From contig NZ_CP096040.1 of the NCBI RefSeq assembly GCF_023935105.1, forward strand, positions 3,596,001-3,660,000: a stretch of 64,000 nt of DNA. The letters run 5' to 3'. Position numbers and translations under genes: made by a program. Source of the DNA: Caulobacter segnis. Lineage in GTDB: Bacteria > Pseudomonadota > Alphaproteobacteria > Caulobacterales > Caulobacteraceae. The notes beneath the pieces were generated by a model. That model searched no databases, was not told the DNA's origin, and worked only from the letters and a program-made list of their open reading frames with translations. Positions 50,441 to 61,600 of the stretch are shown here, piece after piece (position 1 is the stretch's first letter; each line of letters opens with the position of its first letter).

Positions 50441-51595
50441 TCAAGCTCCGATCAGCTCGCGACCGATCAGGAAGCGGCGGATCTCGTTGGTTCCCGCGCC
50501 GATATCATAGAGCTTGGCGTCGCGCAGCAGGCGCTCGACCGGCCACTCCTTGGTATAGCCCGCGCCGCCCAGAGCCTGGATGGCTTCCAGCGACACCTTC
50601 ACCGCGTTCTCGCTGGCCATCAGGATCGCGCCGGCCGCGTCGAAGCGCGTGGTCTTGCCCGCGTCGCAGGCCCGCGCCACGGCGTAGACATAGGCCCGGG
50701 CCGAGTTCAGGGCCACGTACATGTCTGCGATCTTGCCCTGCATCAGCTGGAACGAGCCGATCGCCTGGCCGAACTGCTTGCGATCGCGCACGTACGGCAG
50801 GACGATATCGAGACACGCCTGCATGATGCCGAGCGGTCCGGCCGAGAGCACGGCGCGCTCGTAGTCCAGGCCGCTCATCAGCACCCCGACGCCGCCGCCC
50901 ACCGGGCCCATGACGTTCTCTTCCGGGATCTCGCAGTCCTCAAACACCAGCTCGGCAGTGTCCGACCCGCGCATGCCCATCTTGTCCAGCTTCTTGGAGA
51001 CGCTGAAGCCCTTCATGCCCTTCTCGACGATGAAGGCGGTGATGCCCCGGCTGCCCTCGCCCGTCTTGGCGTAGACCACCAGGGTGTCGGCGTGCGGCGC
51101 ATTAGTGATCCAGAACTTCGTGCCGTTCAGGACGTAGCGGTCGCCGCGCGGCTCGGCGCGCAGCTTCATCGACACCACGTCGGAACCCGAACCGGCCTCG
51201 CTCATGGCCAGCGAGCCGACGTGCTCGCCGCTGATCAGCTTGGGCAGGTAGCGCTGCTTCTGCTCAGGCGTGGCCCAGCGGCGGATCTGGTTGACGCAGA
51301 GGTTCGAGTGCGCGCCGTAGCTGAGCCCCACCGAGGCCGAGGCGCGGGAGACCTCCTCCATCGCCACCACATGTTCCAGATAGCCCAGGCCCAGGCCGCC
51401 GAATTCCTCCTCGACCGTGATGCCGTGCAAACCGAGGTCGCCCATCGGGACCCACAGACCGCGCGGGAACTCATTGGTCTCGTCGATCTGGGCGGCCAGG
51501 GGCGCGATCTTGTCGGCGGCGAAGCGGGCCGTGGTTTCGCGGATCGCGTCGGCCGTCTCGCCCAGAGCGAAATCCATCGAGGGTGCGAAATTCAT
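50441..51595 (-). CDS. ivd: Isovaleryl-CoA dehydrogenase
   Basis: 384 residues of the acyl-CoA dehydrogenase fold: FADMDF-like N-terminus ([20 protein letters not shown]), [36 protein letters not shown] (flavin), [17 protein letters not shown] and the late [38 protein letters not shown]. The isovaleryl-specific glutamate region fits [10 protein letters not shown]. It oxidises isovaleryl-CoA to 3-methylcrotonyl-CoA, the substrate of MccAB encoded 3.3 kb away. ATG 51595 has GGAGGAG eight bases upstream. Confidence 0.93.
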   Translation of the reverse strand: MNFAPSMDFALGETADAIRETTARFAADKIAPLAAQIDETNEFPRGLWVPMGDLGLHGITVEEEFGGLGLGYLEHVVAMEEVSRASASVGLSYGAHSNLCVNQIRRWATPEQKQRYLPKLISGEHVGSLAMSEAGSGSDVVSMKLRAEPRGDRYVLNGTKFWITNAPHADTLVVYAKTGEGSRGITAFIVEKGMKGFSVSKKLDKMGMRGSDTAELVFEDCEIPEENVMGPVGGGVGVLMSGLDYERAVLSAGPLGIMQACLDIVLPYVRDRKQFGQAIGSFQLMQGKIADMYVALNSARAYVYAVARACDAGKTTRFDAAGAILMASENAVKVSLEAIQALGGAGYTKEWPVERLLRDAKLYDIGAGTNEIRRFLIGRELIGA

Positions 51596-51620
51596 CGTTG
51601 CGGCTCCTCCCAAAGCACAA

Positions 51621-51655
51621 ACGCCCGCGATTCACCGGGACCCGCGGGCGTTCTT
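51621..51655 (-). terminator. Hairpin terminator between spmX and ivd
   Basis: On the minus strand AACGCCCGCGGGTCCCGGTG...CGCGGGCGTTTGT gives an eight-pair GC stem with an 11-13-base loop and a short T-run. It lies 30-64 bases beyond the spmX stop and before ivd. Confidence 0.7.
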
Positions 51656-51684
51656 GCTCACCTTCCGCGAGGGAAAGAAAGGAA

Positions 51685-52941
51685 CTATTTCTTGCCGCGT
51701 GTCTCGGGCCCTGCCAGGCGCCGAAGCAGAAGATAGGCCGAAACCACGAAACAGATCGCGCCGATCGTGCTGGCGCCATAGCCGAACAGCTTCACGTTCT
51801 GGTCAGCGCCGGCGGCTACGGTCAGGATCCACAGCACGCCGCCGCCGAACAAGGCCAGGCCCAGGATACCCAGGATCCACAACAGACTGGCGTTGCCCAG
51901 GCGCGGCGGCTCGACCTTCACCGCCGTCATGTCCGCCTGGTCCAGGCCGGCCTCTTCGCTGGTCGAGAAGCCGCCGAGATTGAACAGCGACGCCCCGTTG
52001 GCCGGGTCGAACAGGGTCGGCTCGCTGGGCGCCGGAGCTTGGGTCGTCACCCCCTCTCCCTCGTTGGCCGGGGTGGGTGTCAGCTGGAACGGCTTCAGTT
52101 CAACCGGGGCGTCCGCCCGAGGCGTGTCGGCGGGCTTGGGTTCGACCGGCGGCCTGGTGGTGGGCGCCGGATCCGTCACGGCCGACTGGGTCGGGACCGG
52201 CGGTTCGGGCAGACCCAGTTCGTCCTGGCGCGGGATCACCGGCGACTCCGACAGGATGGCCTCCAGGCGCGCGCTGACCAGCGCGGCCGACTGTTCGGTG
52301 GCGGTCGGAGCGTCCTCTTCCGGGACAACCATGTTCAACGGCAGGCCTTCCTCGCGCGCGGCGACGACCCGATCGCCCTCCGTGCGCGTATTGACGCTGG
52401 TCGGCGTCTGCTTGGGGATGGCGCAGCTGGCGTCATAGTCGATCTTGGGGCGCAGCACGGGGCTCGGCGCGGGCACCCATTCGCCGTTGGCCGGCGTCAG
52501 GAACAGGGTCTTCTCGGCCGAACGGCGGCGGACCAGGGCGTCGATGACGATCCGTTCGCCCTCGAAATCGGCCTTGCGCCACATCTCCATCGCGCACGCG
52601 GCTTGCAGCAGCGAGCCTTCGTTGATCCGGCGCAAAACCCCCGAACGCAGGAAGTTTTCAAGGCCGATGTTGAAGGCGAAGCAGACCAGCGCATCGAACT
52701 GGTTCTGGTTCAGCGGCGCGTAGGTGTGCTCGTTGACCGAGTGGGCGACCGAGATCAGGTCGTATAGCAGCAGCGCCTCGGCGTCCTTTTCCGAGACGGA
52801 CGCCCCGGCGCGCGCGGTCAAGGTGTGGCCATAGCCGACGGTCCAGCGTCCGTCGGGCAGCCTCGCGGCGTGCTGACGGTAGCCCTCGAACCTCTTGATG
52901 AGATCGACGGCGGCCCGGGAGAGCTGATGACGCGGTTTCAT
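51685..52941 (-). CDS. spmX: Polar muramidase-homologue SpmX
   Basis: 418 residues. The N-terminal phage-lysozyme (GH24) fold is MKPRHQLSRAAVDLIKRFEG, then LPDGRWTVGYGHT, and LNQNQFDALVCFAFNIGLEN near residue 77. A proline/acid-rich middle (residues about 190-330) leads to two C-terminal membrane segments (LLWILGILGLALFGGGVLWI and IGAICFVVSAYLLL). This is the layout of Caulobacter SpmX, which recruits and activates DivJ at the stalked pole. Glu19 is kept, but the position nine residues later, Asp or Cys in lysins, is Leu28. A sigma54-like promoter lies upstream. Confidence 0.95.
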   Translation of the reverse strand: MKPRHQLSRAAVDLIKRFEGYRQHAARLPDGRWTVGYGHTLTARAGASVSEKDAEALLLYDLISVAHSVNEHTYAPLNQNQFDALVCFAFNIGLENFLRSGVLRRINEGSLLQAACAMEMWRKADFEGERIVIDALVRRRSAEKTLFLTPANGEWVPAPSPVLRPKIDYDASCAIPKQTPTSVNTRTEGDRVVAAREEGLPLNMVVPEEDAPTATEQSAALVSARLEAILSESPVIPRQDELGLPEPPVPTQSAVTDPAPTTRPPVEPKPADTPRADAPVELKPFQLTPTPANEGEGVTTQAPAPSEPTLFDPANGASLFNLGGFSTSEEAGLDQADMTAVKVEPPRLGNASLLWILGILGLALFGGGVLWILTVAAGADQNVKLFGYGASTIGAICFVVSAYLLLRRLAGPETRGKK

Positions 52942-52992
52942 CGCCTAGTTGACCCAGTTTGAAACAGACACGGATGCGTTCGCCTGTCCCGG

Positions 52993-53009
52993 CGCAAGGT
53001 CCGCGCCAG
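52993..53009 (-). promoter_or_regulatory. Sigma54-type -24/-12 promoter of spmX
   Basis: On the minus strand CTGGCGC-GGACC-TTGCG: TGGCGC at 53008-53003 and TTGC at 52997-52994, with the 5-base gap of the sigma54 consensus TGGCAC-N5-TTGC. Only one base of the -24 block departs from it. It lies about 53 bases upstream of the spmX ATG. spmX is known to need TacA, a sigma54 activator, in Caulobacter. Confidence 0.7.
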
Positions 53010-53035
53010 TTTTCCCTTACCACGCCTCGAAAACG

Positions 53036-54490
53036 TCAATGCAGCAGCAGTGACGCGATCAGCAGGACGGCGAAGAAACCGGTGAAGTCGGTCAGGAAGG
53101 TCACGAAGATCGACGACGACACCGCCGGGTCTCGGCCCATCTTCTCCAGGGCCAGGGGCGCCAGGATGCCGCCGACCGCCGCGGTGAAGATGTTGGCCAC
53201 CAGGGCCGAGCCGACGATGATCGCCAGCTTGCCGTGATGGTCGGCGGGTCCGAAGAACAGATAGGTCGCCGTGCCCATCACCAGGGCCAGGCACAGGCCG
53301 TTGACCAGGCCCACCAGCAGCTCGCGCAGCACGATCCGGCGGGCGTTGGCCGTGGTCAGCTCCTTGCTGGCCAGGGCGCGCACGGCGACGGCCAGGGTCT
53401 GGGTGCCGGCGTTGCCGCCCAGCGACGAGACGATCGGCATCAGAATGGCCAGGGCCACCAGCTGGGCGATCTCGGCCTGAAAGATGGCGACGCCGCTGAC
53501 CGCCACGGTCGCGGTGGCCAGGTTCAGCATCAGCCAGGGCAGGCGCGACCTGACGATCTCGACCACCGAGGCGTCACGGCCAGCGTCGGACACGCCGGCC
53601 AGGGCCAGGATGTCTTCTTCCGCCTCGTCGCGGATGACCTCGACGATGTCGTCGACGGTGATCTGGCCCACCAGCCGGCCGCCCGGCTCGATCACTGGGG
53701 CGCTGATCAGATGGTACTTGTCGAAGATGTAGGCGACCTCTTCCTGGTCCATCTCGACCGGGATTTCGGTGACCGCCTCCATCAGCTCGGTCAGCGGCGT
53801 ATCGCGGCGGCTGCGCAGCAGGATGCTGATGGGGATCGCGCCGACCGGCTTGAAGGTCGGATCGACCACATAGACGTCGAAGAACAGCTCGGGCAGCGTC
53901 TCGCCCGCCTCGCGCACGTGATCGATGGTCTGGCCGACGGTCCAAAATTCCGGCGCGGCCAGGAACTCGCGCTGCATCAGGCGGCCGGCGGTCTCGTCCT
54001 CGTACGACAGCGTCGTCTCAATGGCGGCGCGGTCGATCTCGCCCATGGCGGCCAGCACCTGGAAGCGCTTGGTGTCGTCCAGGTCGTCGATGACGTCGGC
54101 GGCGTCGTCGGTGTCCAGTTCCTCCAGCGCGCGGGCCAGGGTCACCGACGGCGTGGCTTCCAGCACCTCTTCGCGGAGATTCTCGTCCATCTCCGAGATG
54201 ATCTCGCCAAGGGCCTCGGGATCGAGCAGCGGGATCACCTGCTCGCGGTAGTCGGCCGTCAGGAAGCCCATCAGGTCGGCGACGTCGGCCGGCTCCAAGG
54301 CTCCGACCAGCTCGCGCAGGCGCTTGGCGTCGCCGCTGTCGGCGGCGTCGATCACCATTTCGACGTATTCGGGATTAAGGGCGTAGTCCTCGCCAAGGGC
54401 CAGGTCTTCCAGCTCCTCGGGGGTCTCTGATTTGGCCAGCGGGATGTCGTCCAGCACGTCGTCGGTCAGTTCGGCGGTGTCCCGGGTCAT
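53036..54490 (-). CDS. mgtE: Magnesium transporter MgtE
   Basis: 484 residues. An acidic N-terminal domain (ALNPEYVEMVIDAADSGDAK, with DMDADDAADLL-like ELDTDDAADVIDDL) leads to two CBS domains (FFDVYVVDPTFKPVGAIPIS, YHLISAPVIEPGGRLVGQIT) and a short connecting helix. Five transmembrane helices start near residue 325, with PIVSSLGGNAGTQTLAVAVR in the pore region. It is a homodimeric Mg2+ channel gated by the acidic domains. It is upstream of spmX on the same strand with a 94-base gap holding the sigma54 site. Confidence 0.95.
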   Translation of the reverse strand: MTRDTAELTDDVLDDIPLAKSETPEELEDLALGEDYALNPEYVEMVIDAADSGDAKRLRELVGALEPADVADLMGFLTADYREQVIPLLDPEALGEIISEMDENLREEVLEATPSVTLARALEELDTDDAADVIDDLDDTKRFQVLAAMGEIDRAAIETTLSYEDETAGRLMQREFLAAPEFWTVGQTIDHVREAGETLPELFFDVYVVDPTFKPVGAIPISILLRSRRDTPLTELMEAVTEIPVEMDQEEVAYIFDKYHLISAPVIEPGGRLVGQITVDDIVEVIRDEAEEDILALAGVSDAGRDASVVEIVRSRLPWLMLNLATATVAVSGVAIFQAEIAQLVALAILMPIVSSLGGNAGTQTLAVAVRALASKELTTANARRIVLRELLVGLVNGLCLALVMGTATYLFFGPADHHGKLAIIVGSALVANIFTAAVGGILAPLALEKMGRDPAVSSSIFVTFLTDFTGFFAVLLIASLLLH

Positions 54491-54664
54491 GGGGGCCTCC
54501 TGAGCTCTTGGAGCGCTGAGTTCGTGCTGCCGAGCCCGTTACTACTAACAGGCTCTCTTTTCCTAAGGTTGCGCGCCACAAGCGCCGAAACCAGCTTCCA
54601 TCTTCGGCTGTAGCGCTTGCGTCCGATGAAGTGACCCTGAGGCGAAATCAGGGCCTGAAACGAT

Positions 54665-54711
54665 TAGAGCGCCCCTAGCGAGTCGGAAACCGATTTCGCC
54701 GGAGCGCTCTA
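54665..54711. repeat. Interrupted palindrome upstream of tRNA-Leu
   Basis: TAGAGCGC at 54665-54672 and GCGCTCTA at 54704-54711 are perfect 8-bp inverted arms, and the interval contains CGGAAACCGATTTCG-like partial pairing. It sits in the gap between mgtE and the tRNA gene. It may be a copy of a dispersed element; the rest of 54491-54664 shows nothing recognisable. Confidence 0.45.
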
Positions 54712-54726
54712 TTCTGTGTTCAACAC

Positions 54727-54811
54727 TGGTGCGGTCGAGAAGACTCGAACTTCCACATCTTGCGATACAGCGACCTCAACGCTGCGCGTCTACCAATTCC
54801 GCCACGACCGC
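54727..54811 (-). tRNA. tRNA-Leu (anticodon GAG)
   Basis: An 85-base cloverleaf on the minus strand. The acceptor stem GCGGTCG pairs with CGACCGC, the discriminator is A, and CCA is encoded. The anticodon stem-loop AGCG-TTGAGGT-CGCT has anticodon GAG. A long variable arm typical of class II tRNA-Leu and a TTCGAGT T-loop are present. It reads CUC/CUU leucine codons. Confidence 0.95.
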
Positions 54812-54897
54812 ATCGTGGTGAGGGGCGGCAGGTAGCAAACTGAATCGGATTTGGGAAGCCGGAAGTTTCGCTACGCGCGAAACGGGCCTGCGACCAA

Positions 54898-55149
54898 TTA
54901 CGCCCCGCCCGCCATGTAGTCGTAGACGTCGGCCGCGCGGGTCACCTGGATGGCGATGCGGTCGTCGCTGATCTGGATCTCGCCGCGGGCGATCGGATGG
55001 TTGTTGGCCAGGATCCAGACCTCGTCATTGGTCTTGGCGTCCAGCGGGATCACCGCGCCACGACCCATGCGCAGCAGTTGCTGCATGGGGAGGATCGAGC
55101 GCCCGAGAAGGACGGAGATCTCGACATTGACGGCGTTGACCTGGCTCAC
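54898..55149 (-). CDS. Short FliN/SpoA-domain protein
   Basis: 83 residues from GTG 55149 (MSQVNAVNVEISVLLGRSIL); a GTG 45 bases upstream is also open. The SpoA fold of FliN/FliM C-termini is clear: VLLGRSILPMQQLLRMGRGA, VIPLDAKTNDEVWILANNHP, IARGEIQISDDRIAIQVT. It is smaller than normal FliN, having no N-terminal part. It may be a second FliN-like subunit of the flagellar C-ring. No other flagellar gene is nearby. Confidence 0.75.
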   Translation of the reverse strand: MSQVNAVNVEISVLLGRSILPMQQLLRMGRGAVIPLDAKTNDEVWILANNHPIARGEIQISDDRIAIQVTRAADVYDYMAGGA

Positions 55150-55264
55150 GAAGTAAGGCCCCTGAAACTGACACGCGACCAACCGGGTCGCCACGTCTCG
55201 ATTGCAAAATTAGGGCCGTATGCTTGCGCTCCCGTTAAACGCTGAAAACGCTGAGATTCCGACC

Positions 55265-55945
55265 ATGAGCCGCGAGGACGCCGCGCCCGTGGGGTGGGCG
55301 GTTTCGACCCACTACGTGGATTACCCGGCAGCCGTTGCCGCCATGGAGGCGCGCGCGGCCGCCATCGCCGACGGGACGGCGGGCGAGCTGGTCTGGCTGC
55401 TGGAGCACCCGCCCCTCTACACCGCCGGGGTCTCGGCCAAGGCGGGCGACCTGATCCAGCCCGACCGTTTCCCGGTGTTCGAGAGCGGGCGCGGCGGGCA
55501 GTTCACCTATCACGGCCCCGGCCAGCGCGTGGCCTATGTGATGCTGGACCTGACCCGGCGCGGCCGCGACGTGCGCGCCTTCGTCGCGACGCTGGAGGCC
55601 TGGATTATCGACGCCCTGGCCGCCTTCAACGTCACCGGCGAGCTGCGCGACGGTCGCGTCGGGGTCTGGGTCGAGCGTAAGGGCCCGGGCTGGAGCCGCG
55701 AGGACAAGATCGCCGCCATCGGCGTGAAGCTGCGCAAGTGGGTCAGCTTCCACGGCATCAGCTTGAACGTGGAGCCGGATCTGTCGCACTTCTCCGGCAT
55801 CGTGCCCTGCGGCCAGACCGAGCACGGCGTGACCAGCCTGGTGGACCTGGGGCTGCCCGTAACCCTCGACGAGGCCGACGCGGCGCTACGCGCCAGCTTT
55901 ACGAAGGTGTTCGGGCCGGTCGAGGACGCCCCTCCCCCGGCTTAG
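55265..55945 (+). CDS. lipB: Octanoyltransferase LipB
   Basis: 226 residues. It moves octanoate from acyl-carrier protein to lipoyl domains. The motifs are [40 protein letters not shown], then [21 protein letters not shown] with the catalytic lysine, and [14 protein letters not shown] with the catalytic cysteine. ATG 55265 is chosen as the start of the conserved region; an ATG 45 bases upstream is possible. It is divergent from the FliN-like gene. Confidence 0.95.
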   Translation: MSREDAAPVGWAVSTHYVDYPAAVAAMEARAAAIADGTAGELVWLLEHPPLYTAGVSAKAGDLIQPDRFPVFESGRGGQFTYHGPGQRVAYVMLDLTRRGRDVRAFVATLEAWIIDALAAFNVTGELRDGRVGVWVERKGPGWSREDKIAAIGVKLRKWVSFHGISLNVEPDLSHFSGIVPCGQTEHGVTSLVDLGLPVTLDEADAALRASFTKVFGPVEDAPPPA

Positions 55946-55955
55946 GAGCGTCGGT

Positions 55956-56360
55956 CTAGATCGAGATCGTCTTCAGCGGGTTCGCCCCATAGCGGTTGGC
56001 GCCCTGCTCGCCGCCCATCACGCCCAGTTCGACGATCGCCCAGATCAGGACCAGGCTGAACAGGAAGTCCAGGAAATGCTCCGGCTGCGGCCAAACCGCG
56101 ACCACGGCCACCAGGATCAGCAGCGCCCACCAGCCCGAACGGCCGCGGTCGTGCAGGCGCTTGGACAGCACGCAGGCACCCGAGAACAGAAGGGCCGGAT
56201 AGACCAGCCAGCCGGTCAGCCAGTGCAGGGTATAGCCGGCGATGGCCTCGTACAGCACCGCCACCCCGATCAGCACGCCGGCCGCGATCAGGAACGGCGT
56301 GCGCGCCAGCCTGCCGTTTGACGACAGGAACAGCTCCGCCCATTCGCTACGATCGCCCAT
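55956..56360 (-). CDS. DUF805 membrane protein
   Basis: 134 residues: WAELFLSSNGRLARTPFLIA at the N-terminus, then CVLSKRLHDRGRSGWWALLI, the DUF805 hallmarks. About four helices follow, ending EQGANRYGANPLKTISI. The family is a conserved inner-membrane protein of unknown function. It stands alone between lipB (convergent) and the carboxylase gene. Confidence 0.9.
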   Translation of the reverse strand: MGDRSEWAELFLSSNGRLARTPFLIAAGVLIGVAVLYEAIAGYTLHWLTGWLVYPALLFSGACVLSKRLHDRGRSGWWALLILVAVVAVWPQPEHFLDFLFSLVLIWAIVELGVMGGEQGANRYGANPLKTISI

Positions 56361-56444
56361 GCCCGCCCTTGCCGTTCGTCGAGTCGGCCGTTCGCCGACC
56401 GTGGCAATCTAGAGCCTGCGCCGTGGCGGAGAAAGAGCCGCGCC

Positions 56445-58445
<2,001 letters not shown>

Positions 58446-58605
58446 CGGCAACTTCCGCCCGTCATTTTGTGCTTTGCAGCATGGCGTATCAGCCCCGGTC
58501 GGGTTTGCAAGCATGCCCTTGGGGCGCTACAAAAACGCTCAGACATGACACCGGTTACCAAAAGTATGGAGCCGAGATGTCCGCCATGGGGAGGAGACGG
58601 TTCAC

Positions 58606-61600
58606 ATGAAGGCGATTTTCCTGGGCTCGGCCTGCGCGCTGATCCTGGCCAACGCGGCCGTCGCGGCGCAGTCCGAACCGGCGCTGCTGTTCAAGCTGTC
58701 GGGCGACAAGGGCCTGGTCGCCGACGTCGCCCACGGCGACCCGATCCCCAACTTCGCCGACAAGGTCACGCCGATCGACGGCAAGGTCGGCAAGGGCTTC
58801 CACGCCGAGGACGATGGCGTTGTCTCGTGGAACGCGCCCGGCAACATCCAGGCCCAGCGGGGCACGCTCTCGTTCTTCTGGCGCTCGGGCTATCCGGTGG
58901 GCGTCGCGCCGTTCGTGATCTTTCGCGTCGGCTATGCCGACCACTCAAGCTGGGACATGGCGTTCCTGCGCATCGACTGGAACGGCCACGGCTTCGACGC
59001 CTTCGTCACCGACAACGGCCTGGCCCGCACCCGCGTCTCGTTCAAGGTCGACAAGAACCCGGCCGCCGACGCCTGGACGCACCTGGCCTTCACCTGGGAC
59101 GAGACCACCGGCGTCCAGCTGTATGTCGACGGCAAGCTGGCGGCCAAGACGGAGACCAAGGCGGTCTACGACGCCGGTCTGGACCAGTTCGGCGTCGCCG
59201 GCCGCGTGATCGCCCCGCATCAGGTGCAAAGCCGCTACAACTTCACCCGCGGCGGCGACCTGGACGAGCTGCGCGTCTACGACCGCCCGCTGGCGGCCGA
59301 CGCCATCGCCGCCCTGGCCCGCAACGAAGCGCCCGCGGTCGCCGCGCCGGTTCCGACCCTGGCCGATCCGGCCGTCCACGCCGCCTGGAAGCAGCGCTAC
59401 GGCTGGAACCTCGCCGCCCCTCCCTTGCTGACCGACGCCCAAACCACCATCCGCAAGGTCGAGTTCGCCGACGCCAAGGACATCAAGGAATGGATGTGGA
59501 AGGGCACGGACGGCATCTCCGAAACCACCTGGCCCGGCGTCTACAACCGCTCGCGCCTGCCTGGCCGCAACGACTACTTCCAACTGCCGGACTGGAACGT
59601 CTATGTCGACGGCGGCAAGGCCCTGACCCTGACCCTGCCCAACGAGCCGATCAACCGCCTGGAGATCCAGGGTCCGGCCTATGGCGACCTCTCGTGGGCC
59701 GCCCCAGGGGCTGGCAAGGCGGGCGACAAGGGTTCCAGCGTCGGGACGCGCGCCAAGGACCAAGAGCGCACCGTGACCCCCCTGGCCAAGCCGCTGAACG
59801 GCGGCGTCCTGACCTTCACCAACGTGGCTCAAGAGACCCCGATCCAGGAGATCTGGGCCTACAACGTCTCGGCCGGGGCCGAGCCGAAGGACGCCTTCAA
59901 GATGAGCTACACGGTCCGCGCCGACGTGGCGCCGGACTATCTGAACCTGGCCGACCTGAACGCCTACATCGCCGGCCACCACCCGGCGGGCGAGCGCGCT
60001 ACGGTGGTGGCCATTCCAGACGCCGCGCCCTCGCGTCCCCGTCCCGCCTCGGACCTCACCGCGCCCGGCCTGCCGATCGTCCACGTGCTGATCCCGTCGG
60101 GGTTCGGCGACGCGCCGGCCGCCAAGCCGCTGGCCCGCAACTGGGCCTATGGCTGGGAGAACGCCCGCGACGGCCTGGACGGCGTGGCCATCGACATTCC
60201 GGCCCTGCCCGGCGCGGCTGGAGCGGTGATCCCGCTGAACATCCAGGTGAAGGACCCGATCTGGCCGGGCCGCAACATGATCGACGTCAGCGTCTCGGTG
60301 AAGGCCGGCGAGCCTCGCACCGTGTGGTTGGACCTGCGCGACCGCATCCTGACCGCCGACAGCCTGTACCTGACCATCGCCGCCGACAGCGCCGCGTTCG
60401 GGCCCAAGGCCCTGGACGGCGCCAAGATCCGCCTGGTTCTGAAGGATCGCGACAAGGCCAAGGTCGAGCACATCGCCGACCGCCTGAACCAGGTGAAGGA
60501 CAACTGGGCCTTCCTGGTCGAGGAGCACACGACCTCCAAGCGCCAGGGCCTTTACCGCCGCCTCTACGCCGACATCACCGACCTCCTGAAGGTCGACCCC
60601 GACAACCAGATCGGCCGGGAGTACTGGGGCGACATCACCTATGGCAGCCAGGGCTGGCCGGCCTTCGACCAACCCAAGCCGACCGATGGCACGCCGCTGT
60701 GGGCCTTCCGCCAGACCGAAGACCTGAAGCTGGTGAGCAAGTTCATCAACTGGTGGATCGACGAGCGCCAGGCGGATTTCGGCGACTTCGGCGGCGGCCT
60801 GTCGGACGACACCGACCTCTTGCAGCAATGGCCGGGCGTGGCCCTGATGGGCGTCCAGCCCGACAAGCTGACCCACTCGCTGAACCGCCTGACCGACGCC
60901 GTCTACAAGAACGGCATGTTCACCGATGGCCTCTCGACCATCGTGACGGATGAGCTGCACGCCTACGAGGAAGGCATCAACAGCAACTCCGAGGCGATGT
61001 ACGTCAACTACGGCGACCCGCTGGCGGTCGAGCGCCTGTTCACGACGGTGAAGGCCTTGCCGCGGGTGGTCGACAAGAACCCGGCCGGCCACGTCCACTT
61101 CAACACCAACTGGTACAGCGGCAAGATCTCGTACCGCGAGGGCCCGTGGGAGTGGCAGAAGCCGTACTCGTTCGGCGTCGTCCACCCGTCGATCCTGATC
61201 AGCGACTACAATGGCGACCCGACCGCCCGCGACACCGTCATCGGCCTGGCCGACGGCTACCTGGCCCACGTCAGCAAGAAGGACGGCTCGTATCCCAACG
61301 AGATCAACTGGCGCACCGACGCCGAGCGCGGCGGCACGGTGCTGCAGGGCTCGGGCGCGGACGGTCCGTTCCAGATCTTCTGGGCCGCCTATCGCCTGAC
61401 CGGCGACGCCAAGTACCTGGCCCCGATCAACTGGCGGATCTCCAAGGCCGGGATCAAGTCGCTGGCCAGCATCAACGACAACGCCCTGACCGCGATGGGC
61501 CTGGGCGAAGCCAACAAGGACGCGATCGTCAAGATGGCGGCCAAGGGCGGCGCGATGGAGCGCTACGCGGCCTGGAGCCTGACCGGCGACAAGAAATACC

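Noticed and set aside
50330..51736. A long plus-strand frame starting after the 22-codon ORF
   Set aside because: It runs through a strong terminator and then antisense to ivd; codon pattern and composition are shadow-like.
55149..55194. A 15-residue longer N-terminus of the FliN-like protein
   Set aside because: It lies before the conserved SpoA start and lacks a good ribosome-binding site; GTG 55149 has a GGGG stretch upstream. The longer form cannot be fully excluded.
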